DNA from: Pachypanchax playfairii
Lineage: Eukaryota; Chordata; Actinopteri; Cyprinodontiformes; Aplocheilidae
Length of the DNA: 64,000 bases
Direction: 5' to 3'
Assembly: GCA_006937955.1 (NCBI GenBank)
Contig: SSNP01000025.1
Location: 4,417,686-4,481,685 of the forward strand
The translations under genes and the position numbers were made by a program. Below are positions 49,441-62,000 of this stretch, in pieces. Under the pieces are notes generated by a model. The model did not search any database and had not been told where the DNA came from. It saw only the letters and a list, made by a program, of their open reading frames with translations. Numbering within the stretch: the first letter of the stretch is position 1; each line of letters opens with the position of its first letter.

Positions 49441-49760
49441 GAGAGAAAAGAAGCGACAAAGAGAAGAAATTGGATAGGAGGAAAAAAAAGATTGAGACTG
49501 TGAGCACTGTAATAATGTTTGGCCTCGGTCTGCCAGCAGGGTCCTTCCCCTTAAGAAGCCTAGAGGAATGCAAAGAATGCTGCTTGAGAAAAAAAGGAAG
49601 GAGCAAAGGAAAGGGGGAGCAACAGAAGAGGAGAAGGAGACTAAAAGGAAAGGAAAGGTTAGTAAGAAAAAGGAGGAGAGGAAGAAAACCGGAATGAGGT
49701 GAAGATAGGAAGACAGAGATCGGATGATGAAGGCAGAGTAATATGAAGTGGGGGGGGGAA
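49441..49760. repeat. Purine-rich (GA) tract
   Basis: The + strand is strongly purine-biased over about 300 bases, densest at 49585-49745 (AAGGAAGGAGCAAAGGAAAG-like). The long - strand ORF across it (49905-49348) is made of Ser, Phe, Leu and Pro only because of this bias and is not a gene. Confidence 0.7.
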
Positions 49761-51192
49761 CATGAGGAAAACATTTATTATCTTTAGTGGTCTGAATAAA
49801 CACAAGAACACAGAGGATGAAAATAATAAGGCAGGAAAATATTTGAAAGGAAGAAGTTGAGCTCTGTTTTTGATATTTTCTGCATATGGACCTTTGTGCA
49901 CGCACGCGGCCAAGTGTTTGTGTGTTTTAGCATTTTTGTGTCTCTCCGTCCGTGTGTGAGTGAACGAGAGTTATCAGGGTGTGGTTAGCTGTGGGATTGA
50001 ACTGCACAAACCTTCCCATTCTCTTTGACAGGAATCTCAATGCTGGAAAATTCAAACCAGTCAGAGAAAAAGAGATTCCTCTACGTACAGATATAAGATT
50101 ATCAGTCAATCGCAAGGTTATTAAGGTTATTCAACGTTGTGAACGTGAGGTTATTAACCTAAAAAAACTGTAAAACCTCAAAACCATATCCGAGTAACTG
50201 CTTCAGAATCTGATATAAAGATGTCGTCAATGTTTATATCAAAACAAATCTACAAGGTACGCGACTGTTTTTCTTTATCATGTACAACAGTGAATAAAAT
50301 ATCTGTGTGTTTTAAGCTTTTGATCCATTCAGGCAAGTTGAAAACGCCACCTGGGAAAACTGAGATACTATTTTTGTGACTTTTTTGTAAAAATTTAAAA
50401 AAAGAAAAATTAGGAGATGAAAAACATTTTTTACAAATATCAATAAAATCTATCCAAGTTAGAAAGAAATAAACACATTCATAACAGTTGTGTTACATCT
50501 GTTTGGGACAGTTAAATACGTAACAGTGAGATTATTGTGATCAGTAACAAGTGTCCAAGACCAAAGTGCAGACAAGGAAAGTAAAAATACTCGAGAGAAA
50601 AATCTTCAATCAAGTCATTTCCTAACAGTTTGGCGTCTTTGCATGTGCGCTCATGAGGACAGGCTGTGTATGTTATCTCTTGTTGTATGAACACTGGTTG
50701 AAGGCTTACTAAGTGTGATTTATAGCCAAAGTTAGTTTCGCATGGCATTTCAAAGCTTTGGGACAAATCTTAGAAGAGACCAAGTGAAAGAGTCAAGTGG
50801 ATCACTCCAACTGAGTTGGCCGACCCCAAAATAGCTGTATATTTAGCTTAAACAGAGAAGTTTTGTACTTTTTTCTTTTAGCCTCTTGGTCAGATATTTG
50901 GGAACAGATTTAGATTTATAAAAAGAGCCCTTATAAAAGCACTTATAACCAGAAATGTTTACGGATCTAACATATTTTAAACTAAATGTCATAGCATAAT
51001 GAAATGAAAAAATACAAGAAAATGTACTTTGAAATAAAAGTCAAGCAAATAAGTCGAGGTTCATAAAAAACATCTCTATATGTAAAATAATGAAAGAAAA
51101 AAGGTGGAGGAATAATCCCTTCAGATTTTACATTTACCGATGAGTTCTTGTTACATAACTTGAAGGTCCAAATAAAAATCTGAGGTTTTAAG

Positions 51193-51698
51193 TAAGTTTA
51201 CATGCAGCCAGAGAAATTTGATTTAAAGCCTTAGTCCGACTGAAATTGTACTTTTGAAAAGCATGTAAACGACTTAGTCGGACTGAAATCGAACCAAACT
51301 GGACTTTTAATAGTGCGACTAAGCTACCCAGATAATTCGATTCAAATTTAAATTTCTCTGCATGTAAACGCTCCGGCTGCTTAGTCGAGCTATCTGGCCT
51401 GCTTCCTGAAGGAGCCGCAATAAACAGCAAAACAGTAAATGAAGAAGAAGACGAAGATGGCGGCTAACTCAAGCGTAAGTGGAAGATCAGTACATTTTAC
51501 ATTTTTTCACTAATGCAACTGTTTCTTCGTTTGATGTGGACAGGAAGAACGCCCCCGCGATGGGTCGCATGGCGCCACCTCCCATAGCGGCAGTGAGCGC
51601 ACTTCTTTCAATAATTCGATTTTCGAAGTGACATGTAAACTGGGATACGGCTCTCGCCAGGGGGCCAAAAGCTCGATTTAGGTGTGCATGTAAACGTA
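51193..51698. mobile_element. Second MITE-like element, about 506 bp
   Basis: The ends are inverted copies of TARGTTTACATGCA (51193-51206 and 51685-51698, one mismatch). Internal inverted copies of TTAGTCxGACTGAAAT and CATGTAAACG give it a foldback structure. No transposase is present. It shares the GTTTACATG terminal core with the element at 26996-27691 but not its interior, so it is probably a related but separate subfamily. Confidence 0.65.
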
Positions 51699-53489
51699 GT
51701 GACTGTTCCCAAAAAGTTCATACCTGAATATTTAATATCTCCTCTAATAAATGGAATAATAACTAGACTATACAGGAAGTATTTAAAACAGATCTATAGA
51801 AAAGTCTACGTGTCTTTTTAAAAAGAATTCTGCCTTTAATGGTTAAACTTGTTTTAAATATGGAAGTTAACATCTTATCTGTTGACAAATACTCATGAAA
51901 ACAGATATTAAAACAAAACCAGTCATACATTCCAATGAAGCTGGTGGATTCTTTCAAATGACACAAGTGTGCTCAGACTGTTTCCATTGTGTGTGACTGT
52001 CTGAGAAGATTAGCCACACTGAAGGCCTCGGTGACATGTGAAGTCCACAGGAAAACAAAAGGGTTGCTGACAGACATTTTCCACAACAGAGTCACGTGTG
52101 CCGTCGTCACACAAAGGTGGTGAGAGCTGTCTGAAAGAAGCTGTTTCTTTATTTTATTCTCTCAGATTTCAACCAGTCATAAAGTTAAACATATTAAAAT
52201 TCAGTTCAGATTATCTGCAGCGATACCTGTTGACTACCTGATGAAAGATTTACAATGAGTAGACACTGCAATTAAAATAAATAATAAATGAAAGGATGAA
52301 TAAAACTACTGGATTTGAAAGATGGTCATTTTGATTTGATTGAGTACTTGTTTTTGGGTTAAATTGGGAGTGAACTCAGGTCAACCCCAGCGACAGCATA
52401 AGTAGAGCACATAATAAGAGACTGAGGATCTTTTACACCCTAAGGATATTTAGAGTTGTAAGTTGGTCAAAACACAGCATGAAGCCATGGCAACCACAGG
52501 AAAATCCCAGCGATGTCAACAGCATACACTCAAACCAGTGCTCACACATACAGAAAGTATCAAAATTCAAGTCAAATCAAAACTCACCCCAATAACACCC
52601 ACCACTCTGAACAACAACAACCCTCAGAAGTGTGAGTGTAAGTGTGGGAAACACCCAGATGGGTTAAAAATAGCTCAACATTCGCTCCCCATCTCTCGCT
52701 TTCAATCCCTTACTCTATTTCTCATTCTGTTTATGTGCCTTACTTTTGTCACAATAAAACCAATGATAGGAAAAAAAAAGTTTAAGTTCCTATACGGAAA
52801 ATCTAACCCACCACAGTCTTCATAAATGTGAGACTATCAAACATGATTCAGTGTGTGGAGAGAATAATTTGTCAAAACTCTAGTGCAAGGGGAAACTTAG
52901 CGCATCTCACATGTGGGAATAATTACTTTACACTTAACCCTTTTTGTGACGCAGTGAGCAAATGAAGCATATTTGACATTATATTGGAATATTTGATGCA
53001 AAATCTGTCATTTTGAATTTCTCCAGTCTGAAGATATGTGGCTTCTGAGTGTGAAGCTCTTCGTCGTAAAGTCCTGCATCTTTTCCACATCTTATTCCCC
53101 TCCACAGAAGTGTTTCTCTGGTCCGAGACTTGGTAACAACTTTCAGTTTGTTTAGATTCAGAATGCCCAATTAGGCTACAAGTGAAGCAGCACTTGTAAA
53201 CAAAGTCACACGGACTCACAAGTAGCATGTTTACAGCCCAGTTTTAGTAACCTGTCATCCTGCAGGGAGATGTTTCAACAAATGCAATTGCAGCCTTCGT
53301 TAAATAAGCAAAGCATGTTGGCAAAGACTTGTGTCGTTCACAAAGCCTGTTCAGATGCTGCTTCAGAACACAAATCTTTCATCTTTGTTTTTCCCACCTT
53401 ATCTTTTTAATTGACTACAAAAAACTATTTAAAATATCAATTGATAAAAGATTTTTTATTTTAATGTTACAGATAAATTTAATAATGAT

Positions 53490-53790
53490 AATATTTTTCC
53501 TTTATTAATCCCTCGTGGGGAAATACAGCTCTGCATTTGACCCATCCTCCTCGTGAGGTGAGGAGCAGAGAGCAGCCATCTTGTGCAGCACACAGGGGGC
53601 AGTTGAGGGGTAGAGTATCTTGCCCAAGGATACTTCAACACTGTGAAGGCTCGGGATCGAGTTCCGGTCTCCCAGTCGAGGACAACCTACTTCCCGACAG
53701 AATACAGCCGCCCCGGGTCAGTGGCGGGTTTAGTATCTTGCCCAAGGATGCTTCGACGTTGGTCTTTCAAAATGAAAGATGATCTCCCTT
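53490..53790. repeat. Teleost dispersed repeat
   Basis: TTTATTAATCCCTCGTGGGG, then GGGGCAGTTGAGGGGTAGAG, TATCTTGCCCAAGGATACTT and GGGATCGAGTTCCGGTCTCC form a chain that I recognise from teleost repeats ('gagggttaggtgccttgcccaagggcacttc ... ggatcgaaccac'). TAxTATCTTGCCCAAGGATxCTTC occurs twice (around 53617 and 53731), indicating an internal duplication. Confidence 0.6.
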
Positions 53791-53812
53791 CCGCGAGACT
53801 ATGCCACCCGCA

Positions 53813-53884
53813 ATGAAATGAAATGAAATGAAATGAATGAATGAATGAATGAATGAATGAATGAATGAATGAATGAATGAAATG
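53813..53884. repeat. (AAATG)n-(AATG)n tandem array
   Basis: About five AAATG/GAAAT units run directly into about twelve AATG units, directly after the dispersed repeat. It looks like a microsatellite expanded from the repeat tail. Confidence 0.95.
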
Positions 53885-54349
53885 TCCTGGCAGTATCATC
53901 CTTCTGTTGCTGTGACGTTTTATTTTACTGCATTACATTCTCTGTTATGATTTTAAATGCTTTAATTAAAAAACAAAGCGTTTTCTTTACATATTAAGGG
54001 GTTACATTTGCTTGGAGAAATATTCAGAGTATTTGTTTACTCTAGCCTACAGTACATGAAAGGTGTTGGATGTTTTCTGAAGGCCTAAAGAAGCACCACA
54101 TTAGCATCCCATTATATGCAAAAGTAATAAAGGAGCAGGTTAAACCATAGAAAAGCTGCAGGGGCCTCCCACATCCTGATAGAAGACACAAGGCTGATAT
54201 AAATAAATACGTATAAAAGGAGGAGTGGGTCAGGATTAAATGATCAAGTTGATTTCCCAGCATTCAGTCACTGATATTATGTTTAGGTTTGACAGGGATT
54301 CAAATAAAAGTGGAATGATTCAGAAGTTTCACACACAGTTTGTCTGGCT

Positions 54350-54470
54350 AAGATAAGATAAAGTAAGATAAACTTTCAGGAAGGATTATCTTGGCCGGGC
54401 TTGTAGCAAGTGTACAGCAACAGCAACAAACGGAGGTAAAGGACAAAAACATCAAAGTGCTGACATTATA
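54350..54470 (+). repeat. AAGATAAGATAA-type repeat fragment
   Basis: AGATAAGATAAAGTAAGATA then AACTTTCAGGAAGGATTATC and TACAGCAACAGC...AAAGGACAAAAA resemble the common teleost repeat 'agataagataaactttattgatcc...acagcaac...aaaggacaaaa'. It is degenerate. Confidence 0.45.
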
Positions 54471-54698
54471 CGCCATAAAACATTTTATTCAACCCATGTT
54501 TGTAGAGAGAAGGAGAACTTAAAGCATCTGTATTTGCTCTCTGTCCTTGATGAATGATGAACTTTTGTTTTCTCTGGGGTTTTTAGTGAAAGCTTACACT
54601 TCTCCTCTCTGTTGTGCCCACTGTGGGAATTCTAGAGAACGATTCAGGGAGAGAAATAGAGACAGATGACTTTTTCCTCGCAGGATATCCTGTTCTAC

Positions 54699-55043
54699 NN
54701 NNNNNNNNNNNNNNNNNNNNNNNNNNNNNNNNNNNNNNNNNNNNNNNNNNNNNNNNNNNNNNNNNNNNNNNNNNNNNNNNNNNNNNNNNNNNNNNNNNNN
54801 NNNNNNNNNNNNNNNNNNNNNNNNNNNNNNNNNNNNNNNNNNNNNNNNNNNNNNNNNNNNNNNNNNNNNNNNNNNNNNNNNNNNNNNNNNNNNNNNNNNN
54901 NNNNNNNNNNNNNNNNNNNNNNNNNNNNNNNNNNNNNNNNNNNNNNNNNNNNNNNNNNNNNNNNNNNNNNNNNNNNNNNNNNNNNNNNNNNNNNNNNNNN
55001 NNNNNNNNNNNNNNNNNNNNNNNNNNNNNNNNNNNNNNNNNNN
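54699..55043. other. Assembly gap (345 N)
   Basis: A run of undetermined bases. The true size and content are unknown. Open frames that run through it are meaningless. Confidence 1.
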
Positions 55044-55831
55044 TGCTACACAACTGTCAGAATGAATCACAAACGGTTGTCGACTGTGATTCCTGTTAGT
55101 TTTGACTGATTTTTTTTTCTTTTAACCTCTTGGTCAAACTTTGAGAAATTGTTTGAATAGTTTTGATGGAAATGCAGTTCCATTAACTGCAACACATGAA
55201 AGTTACTTTGTTAAAATGTTTTAAACTGAAGCTTATTTTGAAACTAAATCACCACCAAGCAACATTTTTACCCTCTGTTTTAACAGATTTTAGCTGTAGT
55301 TGTAGTTCTTAAGTTATATCATTATTAAATATTGATTAGGTGATTGATTACAATTTTAGCCACATACTAAAATGTTCAAAGTTGAATCATAAAAAGTTCT
55401 AATCATTTGCCATGAATCTGAGAATGTTAAAGCTCTGTATTCCTTATATTTATAAATATGTTTATTTTATACTTTTACTTATTAATCCCCTTTGCTTTCC
55501 CACAATGCATGTGACATGCTGTCAAGTAAAACCCTCTAAATATTCATACTAAATAAGAGAAAAATCCAAACAAAAAACACTGTTGGAACGTTTGTGCATT
55601 TTCATAAATCACATATTTTTATCCTGATTGTTTATCATATTTTTAAAATTCCAAAGTAATCAAGATGCTTTTTCATGAGTTGTCTATAGAACCTGACACA
55701 AGGAAGCCAGACCAAACAAGTGTCTTTTTTCTTTTTCACACATATTTTTATGTAATATTTTGCCTTTTTCTTGATGTTTTTCTTGATGTCAGTCACTCTT
55801 TCACCTGCACCCAGCCCTCCCAAGCTGCTGG

Positions 55832-56236
55832 CTAAATGCAATCCATTAACTGCTGCATGGTTGTTTGTGTTTTTTTAAGCTCGATAGCACCACCCCTGGC
55901 CTCTATGGCCAAAATGGGTGATAACAAAACACACAACATGATTAGAGAATTAATCAGCCAATCATCCTTTGACCTGTGAGCCAAGCCTGGGGTCAAAGAG
56001 ACACAAATTGGGCAGCTTTCCAGGTGCTTTCCCATAAAAAAAACTGTAGAGTTGGCCCAGCTGCCGAGCAGTGGCATACTGAAGTCATTGTCAGTAGAGA
56101 GGTCAGCATGTATGTCGACTTCACTCAGTGTTGGGATGTGTGAGAAAGAGACCAGCTTGTGTTTAAATGTGTGCACAAGGGTGCCAGCAGACCAAACATA
56201 GAGTTTGTCCTGAGGGGCTGTGGTGGAAGTCAACAC
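55832..56236 (-). other. Unassigned 134-codon open frame
   Basis: An uninterrupted frame with mixed, protein-like composition (MLTSTTAPQDKLYVWSAGTL...GKHLESCPICVSLTPG...QLMDCI, stop). It is not low-complexity, unlike most long frames here. No family is recognised, a Kozak context is not striking, and no splice sites stand out. It could be an exon relic, a degenerate element or chance. An overlapping + strand frame (56159-56353) is Glu-rich at its end and less convincing. Confidence 0.2.
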
Positions 56237-57339
56237 TTCCTGCTTCCTGTGGCGAGAGGAAGTGCTACCGTTGATGTCCCCTTATCGCTGGATACACAGG
56301 CAGAGAAGAGAGAGGAAGGCAGGGAAGAGGAAGAGGAGCTGAAGGAAGGTTGATCAGGCTGGACAAAGGGAAAGGACTTCAGAACCGGTGAAAGCTCAAA
56401 ATCCACAAGGGAATTTTTTGTTACTGGCAGAAAATGCTCTGATAAATTTGAATTGCTTCAGAAGAAAGCGTGGATGATTAGAAGAACATATGTAAAACAT
56501 CTTTTATAGGCATGCAGCTTATTTTTTTGCATGGTTAGTGATTTTATTCTGGTCATCTGAGCATCTTGGCTACTTTGTCAAACAGCTGCAATCATCTCTC
56601 TTTGGAGAACATTTATTAGCAGTTAGATTTTGTTGGAAAATGATGTCAGCCACTGAAATGTGAGCAAGCATACAGGAGGTCAAGGCCCAAGAATTTCTAT
56701 AACGTATAAATCAATGTTAATTTTTTTTCTGATTTTGTTACAATTCACACAATCCAAGAGACAACTCATACGGGAATGTATCCTCCCAGAGTTTAAACAC
56801 ATTTGCACCTCCTTGTATTTAAGGAGTGTTTTTAAAAACTTAAAAAGCAACTTCGAAACGCTGTTTAAGCAAAAGTCACAGAGAAATGTACGTTTGTTTT
56901 GTTTGTTTTGAAGAACTGATTAAAGAAAGCCTCTTCCTTCAAAGATAACACAGCAACACTGCTTGAAATTGCAAAGTTGCATCAGAGAAAAACAAAAACA
57001 AAAGACTTTTGGACAGAGGAGACTGAAGTGGAGCTGCATATCAGCTTAAATCCCTCATGTGACAAGCACAGTGGTGGAGGGGTGATGTTTTGCTCTTGAT
57101 TTGCAGCCACAAGACCCCGTCACCCTGCATTTGAAGTTATCTGAGGTGACCCTGAACTATGCCGAGACTATCTGTTCATTAGCTGAAGCTTGACCCAAAC
57201 TGGGTTCCTAAACAGGACGGTTCTTGGCTCATATCTTCAACACTATGACTGAAAATGAAAAGAAACATGATGTTGCACTGATCTGCAAAGTTTTGACTTC
57301 AGTTCAGCTAAAATACTGTGGCAAGATATTCAGATGATT

Positions 57340-57600
57340 CTGGGGGGGTTGGCTATCTACCCATCTATCTTCCATACCCTCTTGTTCCTGACCAGGGTCA
57401 CAGGCGGGGGGGGGGTTGGTCATCGAACACTTACTCAGGGGGCAATTTAAAGTCAGCAATTAACCTGCATGTTTTTGGTCTGTGAGAGGAAACCAGAGTC
57501 CCAGGAGAAAACTCATGCATGCTAAGGGAACACATGTAAACTCTATGCAGAAAGTTTCAAACCTGGACCTTCATGTTGTTAGACAAGAATGCTTGTGAAA
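57340..57600 (+). repeat. Teleost dispersed-repeat copy
   Basis: CATCTATCTTCCATACCCTC, then GGGTCACAGG, CAATTTAAAGTCAGCAATTA, ACCTGCATGTTTTTGGTCTG, GAGGAAACCAGAGTCCCAGG and AGAAAACTCATGCATGCTAA follow, in order, a repeat seen widely in teleosts ('cagggtcatggg ... aatttagagtcaccaattaacctgcatgtttttgg'). The 32.3-kb fragment is the same family, inverted. Confidence 0.75.
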
Positions 57601-58031
57601 GTTAAGCAGCCATGTTGTGCACTTGTTTTATCACACAATGCATCTCCTAGATGTCTTTTTTGTTTTTTTAAGGAAAAGGTATGACACACTGTGTTATATC
57701 ACAAGTTCATGATGCATTTGCATAATCTGAAAACACGTTCAGGAAAAAAACATCTTTCTTTGCATTTTCATGATTGAGAAGAGTAGATGTGATATTCTTG
57801 CCCACGTGATGAGCTACAGGTAAAGAAACAAGAGAATAGCAGCGGAAAATGACAATAAAAACCCCAGATGGAAGCAACAAATTAAGGAAGTTGGATGGAT
57901 TTTGCAGGCTGCAAACAAAAAACTAACACTGTATATTTATTACAGAGGATCAAAAGAGAGTAAACGAGAAAGACAGAGGCAAAGAGGGGGAAAGAGATGT
58001 TTGGGATCAGGGTGGGGAAGCTTTCAGCACT

Positions 58032-58479
58032 TGGGATTGTCCCAGATGGACACAAGCCGCTCCCTCCCTTTATAAACAGCCTCTGGCTTTATACCTCCTC
58101 CCCTCTCCTTTCTGTCCATCGCCTCTTCTTTCACTTAATGCTTGTTGTCCATAAGTCAGAGATACTGGGACACTCAGCAGAAAATATGAACACATTGACA
58201 CTATGCTTTTTGCTGCATGTGACATGGTTTATTCTACCAATAACCCACACCCCCCCCCACCCCCAAACACATGCATCACCACCCCCCTCAATCTTTGCCA
58301 TTTCCAAAGTCAACACACCACTAAATGCAGGGCTGACTCACTTCCACTGTGGGTGGCTCTGTTTCCAATTTTCTCACCACCTCAACCTCCCCACCACTTT
58401 GGAGGAAACGGGAAAACTTTTGTCCAGAAAACAACATAAAACAAACAAAGAAAGTGGCCAAAGAGTTTGTCAAAAGTGA
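58032..58479 (+). other. TATA-like promoter followed by a short ORF with a hydrophobic start
   Basis: TATAAA at 58071-58076 (with TATACC near 58090) predicts a + strand start near 58101-58106. TGGGA/TCCCA arms flank 58032-58044. About 80 bases after the predicted start, an ATG at 58186 opens 97 codons beginning MNTLTLCFLLHVTWFILPIT, which looks like a signal peptide. An in-frame ATG at 58138 would come first and add 16 hydrophilic residues, which weakens that reading. The rest is unassigned and crosses a C-rich run, where frame errors are easy. It may be a first exon or chance. Confidence 0.2.
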
Positions 58480-59048
58480 CACATTTTTGCATCTTGCCCA
58501 GTTTTAAAGGGACATGTCCACATGTAAAGATACAATATGGGGTTAAACCAAGCATGTTTCTGAAATTGTTATCACTGTTTTCCTTCCTTTCTTTCTCTTT
58601 GGAAGAGCGTGGGAGCACCCTCACAGCTTTGCAGAGAAACCACAGGACTCATAACAACAGGAGGAAGCTGGTAACTTGAGTAACTCAGTTTGGTCAAAGA
58701 GGAGAAGTGGAATGAAAGACAGTCAGAGACGAAGAAACCCTGTCCGAGCATTTTGCATCCCTACTAGTCTCCACATGACAATCCTCCTACATTCCATACA
58801 GCATTTCTCTGACATGCAGAAAAACGAACACTTCCACACTGACATGAAATGAGATAACTTTCCAAAGTGAGAACTCTGCCTTACCAGTTTGTGTTCAGCA
58901 TCAGGGAGTGTGCTACAAAGTCCCGTCAGTCATGTTCAATCCACAAGGAACACACACTCATACAGGCGCAGTATCAGTTCCCTCAGTCCAAGTGTTGAGA
59001 AAGTGAGGGGCCGCAACAAAAAGCAAAAGAGGGAGGGAGAGATGGAGG

Positions 59049-59051
<3 letters not shown>

Positions 59052-59080
<29 letters not shown>
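59052..59080. repeat. (GA)n microsatellite
   Basis: About 14 AG units following a purine-rich stretch. Confidence 0.95.
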
Positions 59081-59083
<3 letters not shown>

Positions 59084-62000
59084 ACCCCTCTGAACTGACT
59101 GGTGGATTCTGTTACTCTCTCCCTTGAGCAAAATTCACACATCCAGAGTTGTTGTGTATGTTATTTCAAATGCCAAAAGAAGGACAAGAATGACGAGCGA
59201 GCACAGAGACAGTGTGTGTTCACAGTCACGGTTGTGTGTTGTATTGTGTGTGGGGGTTTTATGGTAGGAGGGACTGGTTGGCACAACTCCAGAGGCAGCC
59301 AGCCTGTTAGGAAAAGACAATAGAAGGAAACACTATATCAGAAAGAGGTAAAATACCAGCACAAAAATAATTAACAGACAGTGAAAAACAATGACATCCG
59401 CAGGGGGAAACGTTGCTCGCCGTCTGCACCAAACAATAACAGCAAAAACAACCAGATAACTCAAATTATTTTTATCCATCACAACTAGATGTAAAAATAC
59501 CAACTCCAAAAAGATGTGATGGGTTATAGTGAAAACTGTGAGTGCAACACATTCTTTATAAAATAATAAAGTGCATATTGTTGTTTTTTTGTAAAAAAGC
59601 CAACTTATCATGATGTCTCTCATTTTTACCAACAAACTCACTTCTGTGTTATGTGTCCTCACAGACATGTAGACACACATTCCCTGTGCAATCACTTTGT
59701 CATGACTCCCACATGTATCTCACCACCCACCCACCCACACATTCTCCCTGCTACAACCACAGCCAGTGATAAGGGCAGCTTCCCCAGCGGTTGTTGGCTC
59801 CTTGAGCTCTGACCACAGTGACTTACAATGGCCCCGTATTCTTAGCTTGCACTGATTACATTCGCAAGGAGCTGCATTACACTCCACTAATCCAATTTCC
59901 TCTACTCTGGGTCAATCTTTGTGTCAGTTTCTGATTGTATGTGTGTTTCTGAGTGCACAAAGAGAACAAGCTGCATGTTTAAAAAAAAAAAAATGGCTGC
60001 AATACTGAGACTGTTTGTTTACCACTGTTAACAATCAGACAGATTAACATTGAATCTGTTAGAGATCAAAAATTAACCAGCTGCACAATGTGATCCCGAA
60101 CTGGACTAACAGCAAAGGTGCAAGTTACACTGATGTAGTTTTGTTCTCAAATGAACAAGATGCATAAATCATCAAAAACATTGGACGGATGCACAAAAGC
60201 TCAAAATTAGGTCATAATTCTAACTTTTTAAGCCAGTCTATTTGCTGACACCATTCTCAGAGCAGTAAAAGAGGAAAAAATCTTTAATGATAATTATTTA
60301 AAATAGATGATTTAGTTAACAAACTTTCTGTTTGCAGAAATAGCCACATAATGCATAACTCAAACAGCAAAAGCAGTAAAGACACCTTCAGTTAAAATCC
60401 GCCTGTCAGCGCTGTTTACTTACTGTATATATGATGACTCAGTGGTGCATCATGGGTTAGATTTCATGCAGGTTTGCTGATTTTGTGAGTCCCCGGCATT
60501 AAACTGCAAAAGTAAATGAAAATAAAATAATGTAGGTTTTCAGCTTCCGACACTGTTCAGGTTGAGCTCACGTAAGAGTCACATGTAACTCTGTATGACT
60601 GATATGAACAGAAAGAGAGTGAATATTCAACAAAGTTGTTTTTTTACATATAAGTATTTTGATTGTAATTTTTTTGTTATATCACTAAACATTGTTTAAA
60701 ACTAGAAATCATCTTGAAGATATTTTCTTTCATAGTTTGTGCAACAATTCAGATTTCCTGAGTGCAGAGTGCAGAGAAAGACTGCAGACACATTAGTTTC
60801 ATATGACGCAGATCAGTTGTTAGTCAGGTTTTTTTTAGTTATGTTCCTCACCCTTTTGTTTTCCCCTCCCAGGTGTTCTTAAACTGGAGGAAGAGGCCTG
60901 AAATAGGTCAGCAGCCTGTTTCTGGTAGGTCTCAAAAAAACACGTACTAGCAATATGTAATCGTGGGTCCCTCACTGAGAGGTTTGGTTTGCAGTTATTT
61001 AATAAAAAGTCTTTGTTCTGAATTAAAGCAAGAGGTCAGATATGGAGAGTTTTTTCACTGATTGTCTGCCTGATGCAGTGGCTGGCCTGCTGCAGGTTGT
61101 TTAGCAGACTCTTTCAACACATCTGAACTTCATTTAAGCCAAATTAAACAATGCTTTGAATGACTGTCAAATACATGGCAAACATGGAGAGAGTGAATTC
61201 ATGTGTGAGAGTTTGTGTGCGTGTTTGTGTCCAATAGCAGACAATATGTTTGTCATTAAAAGGACTGAACAAAAGGGCGAGGTTGTTCTGGTTCTGAAGG
61301 CTATCTGGGGCACACACACATAATTCAGACCAGCAGTTTCTGCTAACGTTACTCCTCCGTCCCTTATAATTGCCATCACCTTGTCTGCCTCTGGTTACAT
61401 CATTTCTGGGATTCAAACCGGAAACTTTTTTTAACCTCAGTACAGCCATATAAAAAATGAATAATTGCAGACACGTTTGCTCTAACCGCACACACTTTTG
61501 TCACACACCTTTTCTGCCATTCCTTCTACGTGAAACCTTGTACGCACGCCGTCACGCACACACGCTCATAGTAACTTGCCTCCAGATGTGGGTGTGATGC
61601 TTGTCCATGGTGATTATAGAGCGACCGTGCTGTGTTGTTGTTGTGTGTTTTCACTTCACCTCCTCTGTTTTGGTTACCAGCCTCATCTGCTAAGCCTCAG
61701 TAATGAATCTGCTGTCAGGAGAAGAAACACAAGACTGAGGCCTGAATGTTCTGACTGAGTCATAAAAGATTGGCTGTCAGTGCGGCCATCAAACATCTGT
61801 CACAGTCGACATTAAATCAAGCTGATACGTAACGTGACCAAATGATCTCCCGTTTAAAGTCATCGCCATTCGGTATTTTGGGAACTTGAATCTGAGTCTG
61901 ATTTAGATGGTTATCTGTGATCCTTTATTTGTCTGATTTTCTGTGGTTAAAACAAAAAATGCAACTCTTAATTAAAAAAAGGCATTTTTTAATTCAGTCA

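Larger units (their letters stand above)
45261..54698. other. Gene-poor flank upstream of hdac7, left part
   Basis: No ORF here has a recognisable domain or a convincing splice structure. It contains a C-tract (47490-47531), GT/CA simple sequence around 48.35-48.57 kb, a purine-rich tract (49441-49760), a second MITE-like element (51193-51698), a teleost-type repeat and pentamer/tetramer array (53490-53884) and a GATAAG-type repeat (54350-54470). In mammals VDR lies next to HDAC7; none of its zinc-finger or C-terminal motifs is seen. Confidence 0.5.

Noticed and set aside
49348..49905. 185-codon - strand open frame
   Set aside because: Its Ser/Phe/Leu/Pro composition comes from the purine-rich tract on the other strand; no domain, no splice structure.
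54583..55109. Several 147-161-codon frames across the N run
   Set aside because: They are open only because undetermined bases cannot contain stops.
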